62,284 nucleotides of DNA. Source: an uncultured Flavobacteriales bacterium (GTDB lineage: Bacteria > Bacteroidota > Bacteroidia > Palsa-965). The stretch is from positions 1 through 62,284 of the forward strand of contig CAIQQJ010000171.1 of the NCBI GenBank assembly GCA_903873905.1, written 5' to 3'. Position 1 is the stretch's first letter; each line of letters begins with the position of its first letter. Shown piece by piece: positions 7,986 to 17,868 of the stretch. Position numbers and translations under genes: made by a program. Below the pieces are notes generated by a model that saw nothing but the letters and a program-made list of their open reading frames with translations, was not told where the DNA came from and ran no database searches.

Positions 7986-8942
7986 TTAGTGAATTCCTTT
8001 TTCAGCAAGATAGCGTTCAGCATCTAGAGCGCCCATGCAACCACTTCCTGCTGCACTGACCGCTTGGCGATAGACTTTATCCTGTGCATCACCGACTGCA
8101 AACACACCTTCAATATTCGTTTTGCTAGTGCCAGGAATTGTTTTGATATAACCGGTTTCATCCATGTTGATCCATGGTTTGAAAATGTCGGTATTTGGTT
8201 TGTGACCGATTGCAACGAAAAATCCAAAAATATCAATGCGTCGTTCTTCGCCTGTTTTTACATTCAGAACAACTGCGCCTGTGACGCCGTTTTCATCACC
8301 AAGAACTTCTTTTGTTTCTGAACTATATAATACTTCAATGTTCGCTGTTTCAACGACACGTTTGATCATTGCTTTTGATGCGCGCATTCCACCTTCGTCC
8401 TTACGAACAATCATGTAAACTTTTTTGCAAAGTTTTGCGAGATAGGTTGCTTCTTCACATGCAGTATCTCCAGCTCCAACAATTGCAACATCTTTTCCGC
8501 GATAGAAAAATCCATCGCACACTGCGCAAGCGGAAACGCCACCAAGCGAACGGTATTTCTGTTCCGATTCCAAGCCCAACCATTTTGCAGTTGCACCTGT
8601 TGCAATGATTACTGCATTGGCGTGAATTTCAACTTTGCCATCATCAATCCAAACTTTATGTACTGGTCCAGTGAAGTCAACTTTTGTTGCGAAGCCAAAA
8701 CGAATGTCTGTTTTAAAACGTTCTGCCTGTGCCTTGAAAAGTTCCATCATTTCAGGTCCTTGAATTCCATGTGGAAAACCTGGATAATTTTCAACTTCAG
8801 TAGTGGTTGTTAATTGTCCGCCTGGTTCCGGTCCCATATACATCATTGGCTTCAAGTCGGCGCGTGCCGCGTAGATAGCAGCGGTATAACCTGCAGGACC
8901 TGATCCGATGATCAGGCAATTTACTTTTTCTAGAGTGCTCAT
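7986..8942 (-). CDS. trxB: Thioredoxin-disulfide reductase
   Basis: This NADPH-dependent flavoenzyme reduces thioredoxin in the cytosol. I use ATG 8942 (MSTLEKVNC, 318 residues); a start 13 codons upstream would include the promoter -7 box. The FAD site is GSGPAGYTAA (13-22), the redox pair Cys139-Cys142 is in ACAVCDG, the NADP site is VGAGDTACEEA (about 155-165), and the second FAD motif is GVFAVGDAQD. The C-terminal QAVSAAGSGCMGALDAERYL is typical of TrxB. Its stop codon is two bases from heptamer locus A. Confidence 0.95.
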   Translation of the reverse strand: MSTLEKVNCLIIGSGPAGYTAAIYAARADLKPMMYMGPEPGGQLTTTTEVENYPGFPHGIQGPEMMELFKAQAERFKTDIRFGFATKVDFTGPVHKVWIDDGKVEIHANAVIIATGATAKWLGLESEQKYRSLGGVSACAVCDGFFYRGKDVAIVGAGDTACEEATYLAKLCKKVYMIVRKDEGGMRASKAMIKRVVETANIEVLYSSETKEVLGDENGVTGAVVLNVKTGEERRIDIFGFFVAIGHKPNTDIFKPWINMDETGYIKTIPGTSKTNIEGVFAVGDAQDKVYRQAVSAAGSGCMGALDAERYLAEKGIH

Positions 8943-8959
8943 AAAATCAATTTGAAGGA

Positions 8960-8967
8960 CAAAAATA
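8960..8967 (-). promoter_or_regulatory. Bacteroidota-type -7 box for trxB
   Basis: On the minus strand the sequence TATTTTTG matches the TAnnTTTG consensus and ends 17 bases before the trxB ATG, giving a very short leader. A clean -33 TTTG at the usual 17-23 base spacing is not visible, so this is a motif call only. Confidence 0.4.
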
Positions 8968-9153
8968 CGGATTAAGAGCAAGTAATTGGTGCTAAGTTAT
9001 TGTCAATTTATGAATTGCCGATCGCCAATTGAAAATCGGAAATCGCCAGATTGGAAATTCTTTTTTGCTTGCGTCCATTTGCGCTGAATTGGCTTCGGCG
9101 GAAGAGGGGTTTTTGTTTCATTTCCCTAAGATAAATCTTGGGGTCATTGTTGC

Positions 9154-9238
9154 TCGCGTGAGGGATTGTAGTGGTTACCCTCCCAACAGAAATGTTGGGA
9201 CGAGGAGTAAAAGCGGAGCCCGACCGTAGGGCACGCCC
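9154..9238 (+). repeat. Intergenic structured repeat element, copy 2
   Basis: The stretch contains GAGGGATTGTAGTGG, an exact hairpin CCCAAC-AGAAAT-GTTGGG (about 9182-9199), GAGGAGTAAAAGCGG and AGCCCGACCGTAGGGC. The outer words and their order match the minus strand of 1372-1485. The middle hairpin differs between copies, as expected for a conserved frame with a variable stem. Markedly richer in G+C than its surroundings. Confidence 0.45.
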
Positions 9239-9447
9239 AAATCATCAATAGAAATATTCAGTTGGGGCAAAGTGAAATTTGGTTTAAGGTGAAATTTTCG
9301 AATCATCAAATTTTCAAATCATTAATTTCTGTGAAAAAAGGTGAAATTATCATCAGTATTGGGAGAATGTGAATGTAATTGCACAAACGCTTGTTCGATA
9401 ATGGAATTGAATTCGTAAAATTGAATGGAAATTAATTGGTGAAATTG

Positions 9448-10719
9448 ATGCGCATGTGTAAATCAAGAATTTTTGAAGTTATTTTTTCTTTTCTGTTGTT
9501 TTTTTCCTTGTCATCTTCGGCGCAGAATAATAATCAAGCGGCGCAAGCGCAAAATAATCCCGCACGAGAACGTTATTTTACTTGGGGATTAAATTTCGGA
9601 ATGTTGGGTTGGTCACCGACAAGTACGCAAAAAATCAGTGGAACTGAATTTTTCACAAGAACCTTCAACAGTGGTTATGGTGTTGTGCAAGATGTTTCAG
9701 GACGCAAGCAGATTTCAATTGGAGCGAATACTTCCGTTGGCTTGAGTGGCGGAATACTTTTCAGTGAAAAGAATTCAAAAAATTTCACAGGCGTTCAACT
9801 TGAATTTCAAAAAAACAAGGCGTGTTATACGTTTGTCCCACCTTTTAATTTTTCGGCACAAGGTGATACGTTTGCGGCTTGGGTAATGAATGATAAATAT
9901 TTGAAATATTCGATTGCGGTTCAACAGTGTTGGTTGCGAAATAATTATTCTTTCATGGGTGGAGAATCATTTTTTTATGTGCGAGAAAGTTTTGGGCAAA
10001 CTTTTCATCACCGCAATTTCGATCAGCGACTGGAGCTTGGACATTTCGAAGATTGGTCGCAGAATGGAAAAGGAATGACGTCAACAACCGTCAACGTGAA
10101 TCAGAGTAGCATGATGTTGAGTTCTGAAATCGGCATTCGGAGTTTTTCGTATGAACATGATCGATCACTTGATTTCGGAATTGTTTTTCACGCGCCATTT
10201 TCAAAAACATATACCGATCAATATGAATTTTTCCAACAACATACTTCCGTGGGGAAAAGCAATGTCACTTACGGTGGTTCAACCATCTTGCTGAATCTGC
10301 GTTACACATTTAATTATAAAATAAAAACGCCACCTCCTGATACAACTCACCCAAAAGAACTTTACGTTGTGCAACCCGACACAGCAGGAAGAAAAATCGA
10401 AGTGCAAAGCTCAATTGTTACCAATCGCAAAAGCATTAAAGTGAAAGTGTGGGATCGCGATGAAATTGATGGCGATAGTATCACACTTATTTTGAATGGT
10501 CGAATTATTAAAGAGCACATCGCACTGAAAGGAAGAAAACAAACGTTCACCATTCATTTGGATGAAGGGGCTAATTACCTTGTGATGAATGCTGAAAATC
10601 TGGGAAGCATTCCGCCGAATACAGCGGCAGTTGAAGTGATCGACGGTCACAAGAAAAAAAGAATGCAGCTCAGTTCCGACAAAGGAAAATCCGGTGCGAT
10701 AAAAATTACCAGGAAATAG
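9448..10719 (+). CDS. Secreted envelope protein of unknown function with conserved C-terminal beta domain
   Basis: This 424-residue protein starts at ATG 9448 (MRMCKSRIF); a TTG four codons earlier is possible. The signal peptide ends FSLSSSAQ. Residues about 40-300 are aromatic and Gly-rich with alternating hydrophobics, consistent with an outer-membrane beta-barrel. The last about 110 residues contain KVWDRDEIDGDSITLILNG, then KGRKQTFTIHLDEGANYLVM and NTAAVEVIDG. I recognise this as a recurrent C-terminal beta domain of Bacteroidota surface proteins but cannot name a function. The stop codon TAG shares its AG with a heptamer repeat. Confidence 0.7.
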   Translation: MRMCKSRIFEVIFSFLLFFSLSSSAQNNNQAAQAQNNPARERYFTWGLNFGMLGWSPTSTQKISGTEFFTRTFNSGYGVVQDVSGRKQISIGANTSVGLSGGILFSEKNSKNFTGVQLEFQKNKACYTFVPPFNFSAQGDTFAAWVMNDKYLKYSIAVQQCWLRNNYSFMGGESFFYVRESFGQTFHHRNFDQRLELGHFEDWSQNGKGMTSTTVNVNQSSMMLSSEIGIRSFSYEHDRSLDFGIVFHAPFSKTYTDQYEFFQQHTSVGKSNVTYGGSTILLNLRYTFNYKIKTPPPDTTHPKELYVVQPDTAGRKIEVQSSIVTNRKSIKVKVWDRDEIDGDSITLILNGRIIKEHIALKGRKQTFTIHLDEGANYLVMNAENLGSIPPNTAAVEVIDGHKKKRMQLSSDKGKSGAIKITRK

Positions 10720-10740
10720 TATTGGGTATTTCGTGTTGAG
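10718..10740 (+). repeat. Heptamer array, locus B (single decayed arm)
   Basis: Three units AGTATTG, GGTATTT, CGTGTTG plus AG begin inside the stop codon (TAG at 10717-10719) of the preceding gene. No facing arm is found in the 150 bases before the threonine aldolase stop. That gap also contains the hairpin ACCAC-TAA-GTGGT (near 10799-10811) and CACGGCGACACAG/CACGGAG words (near 10840-10863). Confidence 0.6.
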
Positions 10741-10889
10741 ATTTTATTCGAATGTTACCTGCCGCTTTTTATGGCGTGCTGTTTTTTTTCGAAGAGTACC
10801 ACTAAGTGGTTCGATTATTCCTCATGTAAAAATGAAAAGCCACGGCGACACAGCGTCACGGAGAAAAATTAAGTTTCACCAATAACTGA

Positions 10890-11912
10890 CTATGCTGGCT
10901 GAATGGAACGCAGGATACGCACTGTTTTTTCCAACATCTCGTCTGTAAAATCCAAATGGGTTACAAAACGAATGGCTTGCTTTCCAAATCCTGTTGCCTT
11001 GATTCCATTATCAAAAAGTTGTTTTACGAATTTTTCAGGCGACAATTTTTCATTCAAATTGAAAATGATAATGTTCGTGTCAACTGGAAGAATGGAATCG
11101 ATGTAAGAAAGTTGGCTTAAGGTTTGTGCAATGACTTTTGCGCGTGCATGATCTTCTTTTAATCGAGAAATATTATTGTCAAGAGCAAAAATTCCTGCAG
11201 CTGCCAAATATCCCGCTTGACGCATTCCGCCTCCGAACACTTTTCTCACACGTCTTGCCTGTCGAATGAATTCTTCCGAACCAATCAAAACAGATCCAGC
11301 AGGTGCGCCCAATCCTTTCGATAAACAAACAGAAACGGAATCAAATTGTGCTCCAACTTCCAATGAAGAATATCCACCTTCTAAAATTGCATGAAAAATT
11401 CTTGCACCATCTAAATGATAACGCAATTCGTGTTTTTTACAAACGGTACCAATTTCACGCATTTGTTCCAATGAATAATAGCTTCCTCCTGCGCGATTGG
11501 CGGTATTTTCAATGGACACCAATCTTGTTCTGGTAAGCCAATCAAAATTCGGATTGATACTTTCTTCCACTTGTTTCGCAGCAATTCTTCCGCGATCGCC
11601 TGGAATCAATTTTGCTTGTGCACTTGAATTCAAACTGATTCCTCCACCTTCATAATTATAAATATGTGCAGTTACATCACACAAAACCTCATCACCAGGT
11701 TGCGTATGCACTTTAATGGCAATTTGATTTGTCATAGTACCTGAAGGGCAAAACAAGCCCGCCTCATGTCCGAATAATTTCGCAGTTTTTTCCTCCAATG
11801 CATTCACTGTAGGATCTTCCTTAAAAACATCATCTCCCACTTGCGCATGGAACATCGCATCGAGCATGGCAGGACTTGGTTTGGTAACGGTATCACTTCG
11901 TAGGTCGATCAT
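10890..11912 (-). CDS. ltaE: Low-specificity L-threonine aldolase
   Basis: This is a PLP-dependent fold type I enzyme splitting L-threonine/allo-threonine to glycine and acetaldehyde. The 340-residue length is standard. [16 protein letters not shown] is the classic N-terminus. Other motifs are [12 protein letters not shown] (26-37), [11 protein letters not shown] (55-65), the cofactor-binding LDGAR (167-171) and the Schiff-base Lys199 in [14 protein letters not shown]. The C-terminal small domain ends with [10 protein letters not shown]. It stands alone downstream of the large adhesin gene, whose terminator separates the two. Confidence 0.93.
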   Translation of the reverse strand: MIDLRSDTVTKPSPAMLDAMFHAQVGDDVFKEDPTVNALEEKTAKLFGHEAGLFCPSGTMTNQIAIKVHTQPGDEVLCDVTAHIYNYEGGGISLNSSAQAKLIPGDRGRIAAKQVEESINPNFDWLTRTRLVSIENTANRAGGSYYSLEQMREIGTVCKKHELRYHLDGARIFHAILEGGYSSLEVGAQFDSVSVCLSKGLGAPAGSVLIGSEEFIRQARRVRKVFGGGMRQAGYLAAAGIFALDNNISRLKEDHARAKVIAQTLSQLSYIDSILPVDTNIIIFNLNEKLSPEKFVKQLFDNGIKATGFGKQAIRFVTHLDFTDEMLEKTVRILRSIQPA

Positions 11913-12042
11913 TTTGATGTGCTGATTAATTGATGTGCAATTGAAAAATTCTCTGCTAAAGTAACAATATGGATATTAACATGTTTTGAAATCACACTTA
12001 AGTTTATAACTCATCTTTCAAATTCCTGTTGACAGCTTGCAT

Positions 12043-12077
12043 AAAAAAAAGAGACTGCCCTTTGTTGGACAGTCTCT
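12043..12077 (-). terminator. Rho-independent terminator of the adhesin gene
   Basis: On the minus strand the stem AGAGACTG pairs with CAGTCTCT (12050-12057 with 12070-12077), extended by CC/GG across a one-base bulge, with a short loop and a run of eight Ts. It lies 21 bases after the stop of the 947-residue adhesin and ahead of ltaE. Confidence 0.85.
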
Positions 12078-12097
12078 TCAATTTTATGGTAATTCAA

Positions 12098-14941
12098 TTA
12101 TTTGTTCACGATCACCCGTTGAGTGGTTCGGTGACCATCAGCAGTAATAACTGCAATTAAATAAACACCTGCATTTGAAATGTTCAATTGCTGCAAGACA
12201 TATGGTTGAACATTTTGTTTGCTCACAAGTTGGCCCATTGCATCATAAATCATTAGATCTGCAACTTGAGTTGTGTTTAATTGCAACGTGAAGGTTCCGT
12301 TGTTAGGATTTGGCATCAAGGTGAAGTTGTTGCTTTTATTTGCATTTGCATGCACTCCTGTACAGGCATCCACATAAATCGAATCGGTGTTGCTTCCTGT
12401 ACATCCGTTAATATCTGTATAGGTGTATGAAATGAAATTCATTCCCGCACTTGCAACAGATGGATTGAAAGATCCCGCTGTTACTGCAGTACCTGAATAC
12501 ACACCTCCCGCTGGAGAACCTCCACTCAATGTGTAGGCTCCATCTGCAGTGCAAACAGTATCCACTACTATTGCAAGTGTAACAATTGGTGCATTTGGAT
12601 CGCTAAGACTTGTTCCAATCTGAGTTGTACATCCATGCGTATCGGTTACTGTGCAGTTGTATGCACCTGCTGCTATGCCAGTGAGATCTTCGGTTGTTGC
12701 TGAAGTATTCCAAAGGAAAGTGTAACCAGGAGTTCCACCTGAAATGGTAATGTCAATTGAGCCATTTGTTCCACCGCAGGAAGTTGGATTTGTTGCTGTG
12801 GTTAATGTTGCAACAATAGCAGTCGGTTCATTGATGACGACAGTTCCACCATCTGTGCAGCCATTTGCATCTGTAAGTAGACCGACATAAGTTCCTGCAA
12901 TTAATCCAGTAAGGTCTTCAGTATTATACATGCCGCTGTTCCAATCAAAAGTAAATGGACCTGTTCCGCCAGATACTGTAAGATTAATTGAGCCATCTGC
13001 GCCACCGAAACAAGTAGCATCAACTGAAACAACTGAAACTGAAATTGCGCTTGGCTCTGTTAATGAAATTGTAGTTGTGCTTGTGCAACCATTTGCGTCA
13101 GTTATTGTGTAGGAATAAGGTCCACCCACTGTTACCGTGAATGTGCCTGTTCCTGTGTAGGGAGCTGTTCCTCCGGAACCATTTACGGTTACTGTTGAGT
13201 TTCCTCCATTACATAAAATTGGAGTTGCAGATGAACTCGATGTAAGAATTCCGGGCTGTGTAATATTGAATGATTGTGTTGTAACACAACTGTTCGCATC
13301 CGTAACTGTGCAAGTCCATGTTCCTAAGGTAAGTCCAGTTACTGCAAATGTTCCGTCTCCAGTTGGATTGCCTGGTGTCCAGTTGTAAGTATACGGTCCA
13401 GTTCCACCTGTTGCTGGTGTTACTGAAGCAGCACCGTTTGATCCTCCATTACATGAAATGTTGTTTTGCGAAGCTACATTTGAAATGATAGCAGTAGGTT
13501 GTGTGATGTTGAATGTTCTTGTTGTAGAGCAACTATTCGCATCAGTTACTGTACATGTCCATGTGCCAGACGTTAATCCAGTTACAGAAACAGTTCCGTC
13601 TCCTGTCGGATTACCTGGTGTCCAGTTGTAGGTGTATGGTCCTGTTCCTCCTGATGCAGGAGTTACTGAAGCATTACCATTACCTCCACCAAAACATGAA
13701 ATGTTGGTTTGTGATGCAGCACTCAATACAATTGCTGTAGGTTGTGTAACAGTAAATGTTTGTGATGTTGTATTTGATGAAGCATCTAAAACAGTAACAG
13801 TATAAGTTCCAGCTGGCAATCCTGTTGCTGTTGCAAGATTTCCTCCTGTTGGAGCCCATGAATAAGTATAGGGAGCTGATCCTCCATTAGGTGTTGCCGT
13901 TAGGGATGCTGTTGATTGTCCATTACAAAGAATGGTTAATGATTGAGTTATAGTTGCAGAGAAAAGATTGGTAATTACTACAGATCCATCACCAACATTC
14001 AAACCACCATCTACTTGATTTGTTCCTGATAAAAATGATCCACCACCACCGCCAACTTGCGCATCACCCTGTCCACCATTATGTCCAGCGCCTCCGCCAG
14101 AATATCCACCACCACCGCCAGACCATGTATAGTTTTGGCTCGAATAGTTTGTATTGTCACCGGAAGCTCCACCACCTCCAAAACCACCATCATTTCCATT
14201 TGGACTTGAAGAAAGAATTCCACCATTAAATCTTGTTCCTCCCATGTTTGCATAGGTATTTCCAAAAGTTGGATCATAATCAGAAATCCATCCTGCGCCA
14301 GGTGCTGCTGAAATATAAGTTCTATTGGAAAAGCCACCACCAGTTCCACCAGTTCCACCAGCAGCAATATAGCCTCCAGCATCGGTTACCGAATAACCAT
14401 TTGTTCCATAATTTCCGTCATTAATATTGGCAACGACCATTGTAGAAGAGGCTAACCCACCACCACCACCACCGGCAGCCAAAATCAATCCAGCTCCACC
14501 AATCGCACCAGTATAAACAAATGATCCACCACCACCAGAACCTCCGCAAAAATATTGTGCTGGATTTACAGATGCTTGTCCTGCTTGGCCAATAGCAATA
14601 TTGAGAACAGTTCCGCTTGTCAATGAAAAATCGGCAGTTACAATTCTGCCAGAACCTCCTGGACCAAAACCACCAGTGCCACCCGATGCGCCAGCAACAC
14701 GTATCCTGTAAACCCCAGTTGCAGGAACAGTCCATGTTTGTATTCCGTTATTGGAAGTAACGGTTCCATTTAGATTGGTTGACAAATACGCAGCATTAAC
14801 CTGCAACTGTGATGGTCCTAATCTGCCAGTGGCCGTACAGGTTGAGAAGTTGTAAATCTGAGCTCGGCTATTAAATACAAGCAGACTAAAAATACCGGCA
14901 GCGAAAAGCTTTGCATGAGTGAGAAATCGTTTTTTTTTCAT
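12098..14941 (-). CDS. Large glycine-rich, SprB-repeat surface adhesin with T9SS sorting domain
   Basis: This 947-residue protein starts with a signal peptide (MKKKRFLTHAKLF, ending FNSRAQ). Residues about 60-325 form a glycine-rich domain (SGGTGGFGPGGSG, GGGGGGLASS, GGGGGYSGGGAGHNGG). Six SprB-like repeats follow (about 330-795), each with a CNGG or CFGG motif, a GPYTY-W core, a DANGC-like turn and a TQP/TEP end. Repeats 2 and 3 are almost identical. A linker precedes a T9SS type A tail (FTLMPNPNNGTFTL to the end). SprB of Flavobacterium is a gliding adhesin. A role in surface attachment or gliding is therefore plausible here but not shown. It carries its own terminator and is divergent from the subtilase gene. 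Confidence 0.85.
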   Translation of the reverse strand: MKKKRFLTHAKLFAAGIFSLLVFNSRAQIYNFSTCTATGRLGPSQLQVNAAYLSTNLNGTVTSNNGIQTWTVPATGVYRIRVAGASGGTGGFGPGGSGRIVTADFSLTSGTVLNIAIGQAGQASVNPAQYFCGGSGGGGSFVYTGAIGGAGLILAAGGGGGGLASSTMVVANINDGNYGTNGYSVTDAGGYIAAGGTGGTGGGFSNRTYISAAPGAGWISDYDPTFGNTYANMGGTRFNGGILSSSPNGNDGGFGGGGASGDNTNYSSQNYTWSGGGGGYSGGGAGHNGGQGDAQVGGGGGSFLSGTNQVDGGLNVGDGSVVITNLFSATITQSLTILCNGQSTASLTATPNGGSAPYTYSWAPTGGNLATATGLPAGTYTVTVLDASSNTTSQTFTVTQPTAIVLSAASQTNISCFGGGNGNASVTPASGGTGPYTYNWTPGNPTGDGTVSVTGLTSGTWTCTVTDANSCSTTRTFNITQPTAIISNVASQNNISCNGGSNGAASVTPATGGTGPYTYNWTPGNPTGDGTFAVTGLTLGTWTCTVTDANSCVTTQSFNITQPGILTSSSSATPILCNGGNSTVTVNGSGGTAPYTGTGTFTVTVGGPYSYTITDANGCTSTTTISLTEPSAISVSVVSVDATCFGGADGSINLTVSGGTGPFTFDWNSGMYNTEDLTGLIAGTYVGLLTDANGCTDGGTVVINEPTAIVATLTTATNPTSCGGTNGSIDITISGGTPGYTFLWNTSATTEDLTGIAAGAYNCTVTDTHGCTTQIGTSLSDPNAPIVTLAIVVDTVCTADGAYTLSGGSPAGGVYSGTAVTAGSFNPSVASAGMNFISYTYTDINGCTGSNTDSIYVDACTGVHANANKSNNFTLMPNPNNGTFTLQLNTTQVADLMIYDAMGQLVSKQNVQPYVLQQLNISNAGVYLIAVITADGHRTTQRVIVNK

Positions 14942-15371
14942 TTTCGATTTTGTTTGGGTTAGTTATGATAATTTAAAAATAATGCAATTTTATGAATAGG
15001 GAGCTTCATGTTTTTCCTTCAAAAAAATAACCATCAGTCAATTTGTATCCAAATCAATTTTAACGCAACATTTCCAGATCTCTAAAAATCGAAATTCATT
15101 GGATAACTAGATAAAAATATAGATGAATGGCGGGGTAAAGACGTAAGAATTTGGTAAATATATGTCATAAATCAATATGACATTTTTTTGATTGGAGTTG
15201 TTTTAGATATTTGGATTACTAGGTGTTTCAGTCAATCTTTTCGACAAAAAGGTATTTGTTTTTTCAGGTCTAATGGAATCATAAAGTCTCATTTAGTATT
15301 TTGGATTTTGAATCTGTAAAGCTGTTCAACTGAAATTTGCACATCTATTTTCCCGATCTTTACCTAAGTAA
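14942..15371. other. Gene-free divergent promoter region
   Basis: These 430 A/T-rich bases separate the adhesin (minus) and the subtilase (plus). No repeats, RNA gene or strong -33/-7 pair with correct spacing was found on either strand. A TTTG at about 15339 followed by CTTTA about 19 bases later is the nearest match for the plus-strand gene but lacks the TA. I see nothing further. Confidence 0.5.
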
Positions 15372-16967
15372 ATGCCATTCATGCTCAAGAGAATTTCCTT
15401 CGTTTTTTTATTCGCAATTTCCTTCATTGGAGAAATTCATGCCCAAAAATCTTGGTGGGTGTTTTTTACGGACAAGAACAACACCACTTTTGATCCGTAT
15501 TCCTATTTTTCTCCCGAAGCAATTTTTCGTAGACAAAAACTAGGGATATCACTTTATGATTCAACTGATTTTCCGGTTAATGAAAATTATATTTCTCTAG
15601 TTAGAATTAGTGTTAATCAGCTGGGGCATGTGACACGCTGGTTTAATGGTGTTGGTGTTGATGCTTCCGATGAAGAGGTTGCAGTTTTACGGAAATTGCC
15701 CTTTGTGCGCGAAGTTGTTCCGCAAACCGATTGGGATATTGTTCCCGCTTTTACAAAGTTGTTTCCAGATACAACTATTGAGGACGATTATGGAAAGGAT
15801 AGAAATTTAAAACAACAGATTGATCCTTTGCAGGGGAAATATTTTTCAGAACACAATCTTAAAGGAAATGGAATTATCATTTCAGTTATCGATGTTGGAT
15901 TTCACGGGGTAGATAACAGTCCTGCGTTTTTGAAAATGCGTTTTAATAATCGCATCCGGTCAACTTATGATTTCGCGAAAGATGTCAGTGATGTTTATAA
16001 CTCTAAAGCGGATCATGGTACAATGGTGCTTTCGTGTATTGCTGGTTTTGCAAATGGAGCACAAATGGGTCTTGCTCCTGATGCCACATTTCTTCTTGCA
16101 AAAATTTCCACCAATCTTACAAACCAAACACATGGGGAAGAAAATTTTGTTGCCGCTGTGGAATGGTCGGATAAACAAGGAGCAATGATTATTAATTGTT
16201 CCGACGGTCCAGATGAAAATTCATATTTCCCGGAACAGATGAATGGGAAAATTTCACTCATGTCACGTACTTCAAACATGGCTGCAAGCAAAGGAATTCT
16301 TGTCGTTGTTGCTGCAGGTAATGAAGGCGAAACGTCTCAGCCACAACTCTTGCCTCCGGCAGAAGCCGATAGTGTTCTTAGCGTTACAGCATTAAATGAC
16401 GATGGAATTATTGCGAGCTACAGTTCATACGGTCCGCCTCCAGATTTTGGTCGCAAACCAGATGTGTCTGCGCCTGGAACTGCAATTGTTGCCAATGGAG
16501 ATGGAGGTTATGAAGTGGCGGAAGGAACTTCTTTTTCTGCTCCATTGCTTGTAGGATTTGCAGCATGTATCATTGAGAAATATCCTGATCTTTCACCAAT
16601 GATGTTGATCGATTCAATGCGGAGATGTTCTTCACATTATCCTTATTACGATTATTCGCATGGATATGGTGAACCACAGGCTTCTTATTTTTTCGATTCA
16701 TTGAAAGTGGCTCCATCTACCTTTACATTTATCAAGAAGGACGAAGGTGAGACAATAAAAATAAATGAGAATAGCATGCCAGATTGCAGGAGTCACAAAT
16801 CGGAAATGCTTTTTTATAGTCTAGAGGATTCCAAAGGACGGATTTATCGTTATGAGGTAATTAATATTAAGGATGACGATCATATAGAGATTTCATTGGA
16901 CGATTTGAAAGTCGGAACGAAACTTCATGTTTTTTATAAAAATTATTATGCTACGGAAAGTTTTTGA
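15372..16967 (+). CDS. Secreted S8 (subtilisin-like) serine protease
   Basis: This 531-residue protein has a signal peptide (about 1-24, ending GEIHAQ) and a propeptide-like region to about residue 155. In the S8 domain Asp174 lies in SVIDVGFHG, His215 in DHGTMVLSCIAG, the oxyanion Asn317 in AAGNEG and the nucleophile Ser387 in GTSFSAP, in the normal order D-H-S. A C-terminal extension (about 440-531) has no recognised domain and, unusually for this phylum, no T9SS tail. It may therefore stay periplasmic. Start ATG 15372 or 15381. The next gene begins within its last codons. Confidence 0.9.
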   Translation: MPFMLKRISFVFLFAISFIGEIHAQKSWWVFFTDKNNTTFDPYSYFSPEAIFRRQKLGISLYDSTDFPVNENYISLVRISVNQLGHVTRWFNGVGVDASDEEVAVLRKLPFVREVVPQTDWDIVPAFTKLFPDTTIEDDYGKDRNLKQQIDPLQGKYFSEHNLKGNGIIISVIDVGFHGVDNSPAFLKMRFNNRIRSTYDFAKDVSDVYNSKADHGTMVLSCIAGFANGAQMGLAPDATFLLAKISTNLTNQTHGEENFVAAVEWSDKQGAMIINCSDGPDENSYFPEQMNGKISLMSRTSNMAASKGILVVVAAGNEGETSQPQLLPPAEADSVLSVTALNDDGIIASYSSYGPPPDFGRKPDVSAPGTAIVANGDGGYEVAEGTSFSAPLLVGFAACIIEKYPDLSPMMLIDSMRRCSSHYPYYDYSHGYGEPQASYFFDSLKVAPSTFTFIKKDEGETIKINENSMPDCRSHKSEMLFYSLEDSKGRIYRYEVINIKDDDHIEISLDDLKVGTKLHVFYKNYYATESF

Positions 16968-17730
16968 ACGAATTTTCTTTATGGCAATTTATTTTCTCTT
17001 GTGTTTTAATCACGCAAGAGCACAGGATGATGATCGTAATGAAGCGAATGATTTGGGAAATGAAAATGTGTTATTGTCAAAAACAGTGGATACTACTGGT
17101 GCAATTTCAAAATTTGGTGCGAACAGATTATTTTTTGTTTCATCCGTTTTTGAATTGGGTGAAATGCCAGGACCGCAGGTTTATGGTTCGCAAACAAATT
17201 GGTGGTCATCCTCGCTCTCTTTTGGCTTCAGAATGAAACTAAAATTGTTTTACTGGAATTCTTTTATTGTCGACGGCACTTATCGTTATGACCGTTTCAG
17301 TTTGCAACAGCATACACCAAAACTCGCTCCTTTGGGAACCATGAGTCATGAACGTGAACGGATTTCACTTCACAATGCCTCTCTCCTGTTTTGTGATCGA
17401 ATCAATTTCAAAAAAAGAGGAAATGTTCTTGGCAATTGGATTGATTTGGGTGTTTACAACGATTGGGTTTTGCGTTCCAGCAATGTTTTTGTCGACAGGC
17501 ATTATGATTCGAATTCCATGACTGGGTATGATTACAAAACAAAAACAAAGATTGTTGGTTTGCCCTATATCGAAGTGCTGAATTACGGATTGACTGTTAG
17601 GATGGGTTCTGAAGACTTTGTAGTTTTTGCCCGATGGAGAATGAACAGTCTCCTCAATTATAGTTCTCCCAATAATCGTGATTTGCCAAAGCTGACAATA
17701 GGATTTGAAGTTTGCGCGTCTTGGGAATGA
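16948..17730 (+). CDS. Secreted protein of unknown function, coupled to the subtilase
   Basis: Starting at ATG 16948 the protein has 260 residues. The signal peptide reads MLRKVFERIFFMAIYFLLC and ends NHARAQ. The mature part has alternating hydrophobic/polar strands (WWSSSLSFGFRMKLKLFYW, FIVDGTYRYDRF) and ends in LTIGFEVCASWE, suggesting an envelope beta-structure. It overlaps the end of the subtilase by 20 bases, so the two are translationally coupled and may work together. A start at 16927 would extend the overlap, and one at 16981 would shorten the signal peptide. No family is recognised. Confidence 0.65.
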   Translation: MLRKVFERIFFMAIYFLLCFNHARAQDDDRNEANDLGNENVLLSKTVDTTGAISKFGANRLFFVSSVFELGEMPGPQVYGSQTNWWSSSLSFGFRMKLKLFYWNSFIVDGTYRYDRFSLQQHTPKLAPLGTMSHERERISLHNASLLFCDRINFKKRGNVLGNWIDLGVYNDWVLRSSNVFVDRHYDSNSMTGYDYKTKTKIVGLPYIEVLNYGLTVRMGSEDFVVFARWRMNSLLNYSSPNNRDLPKLTIGFEVCASWE

Positions 17731-17868
17731 GAAAAATAGTTGAGATTTTCAATTTTCATTTTTTTATAATTTGAAATCCGTGAAATTTAATGTGTGTTTT
17801 TCTTTCAATAAGCAAGGTTCTATTATTTGAAATCAATGCATTATCTTTAAATTCTATATTCCTACATT

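Larger units (their letters stand above)
8943..9447. other. Gene-free stretch with mixed intergenic repeat words
   Basis: No credible gene. From left to right it holds the trxB -7 box; a patch of related short words (AATCGGAAATCGCC, GATTGGAAATT) near 9020-9060; the structured element at 9154-9238; and an A/T-rich patch of similar words (TTTCGAATCATC, AAATTTTCAAATC) near 9295-9330. Such mixtures of short recurring words are familiar to me from Bacteroidota intergenic DNA, but their role is not established. A 66-codon frame at 9029-9229 runs across the repeat element and is not believed to be coding. Confidence 0.5.

Noticed and set aside
9029-9229. 66-codon frame upstream of the envelope protein gene
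   Set aside because: It runs through the structured repeat element, has a low-quality composition and ends in repeat-derived residues.
14011-14382. Long frames in the other frames of the adhesin gene
   Set aside because: They are shadows caused by the glycine-rich, low-complexity codons of the adhesin; composition is implausible.
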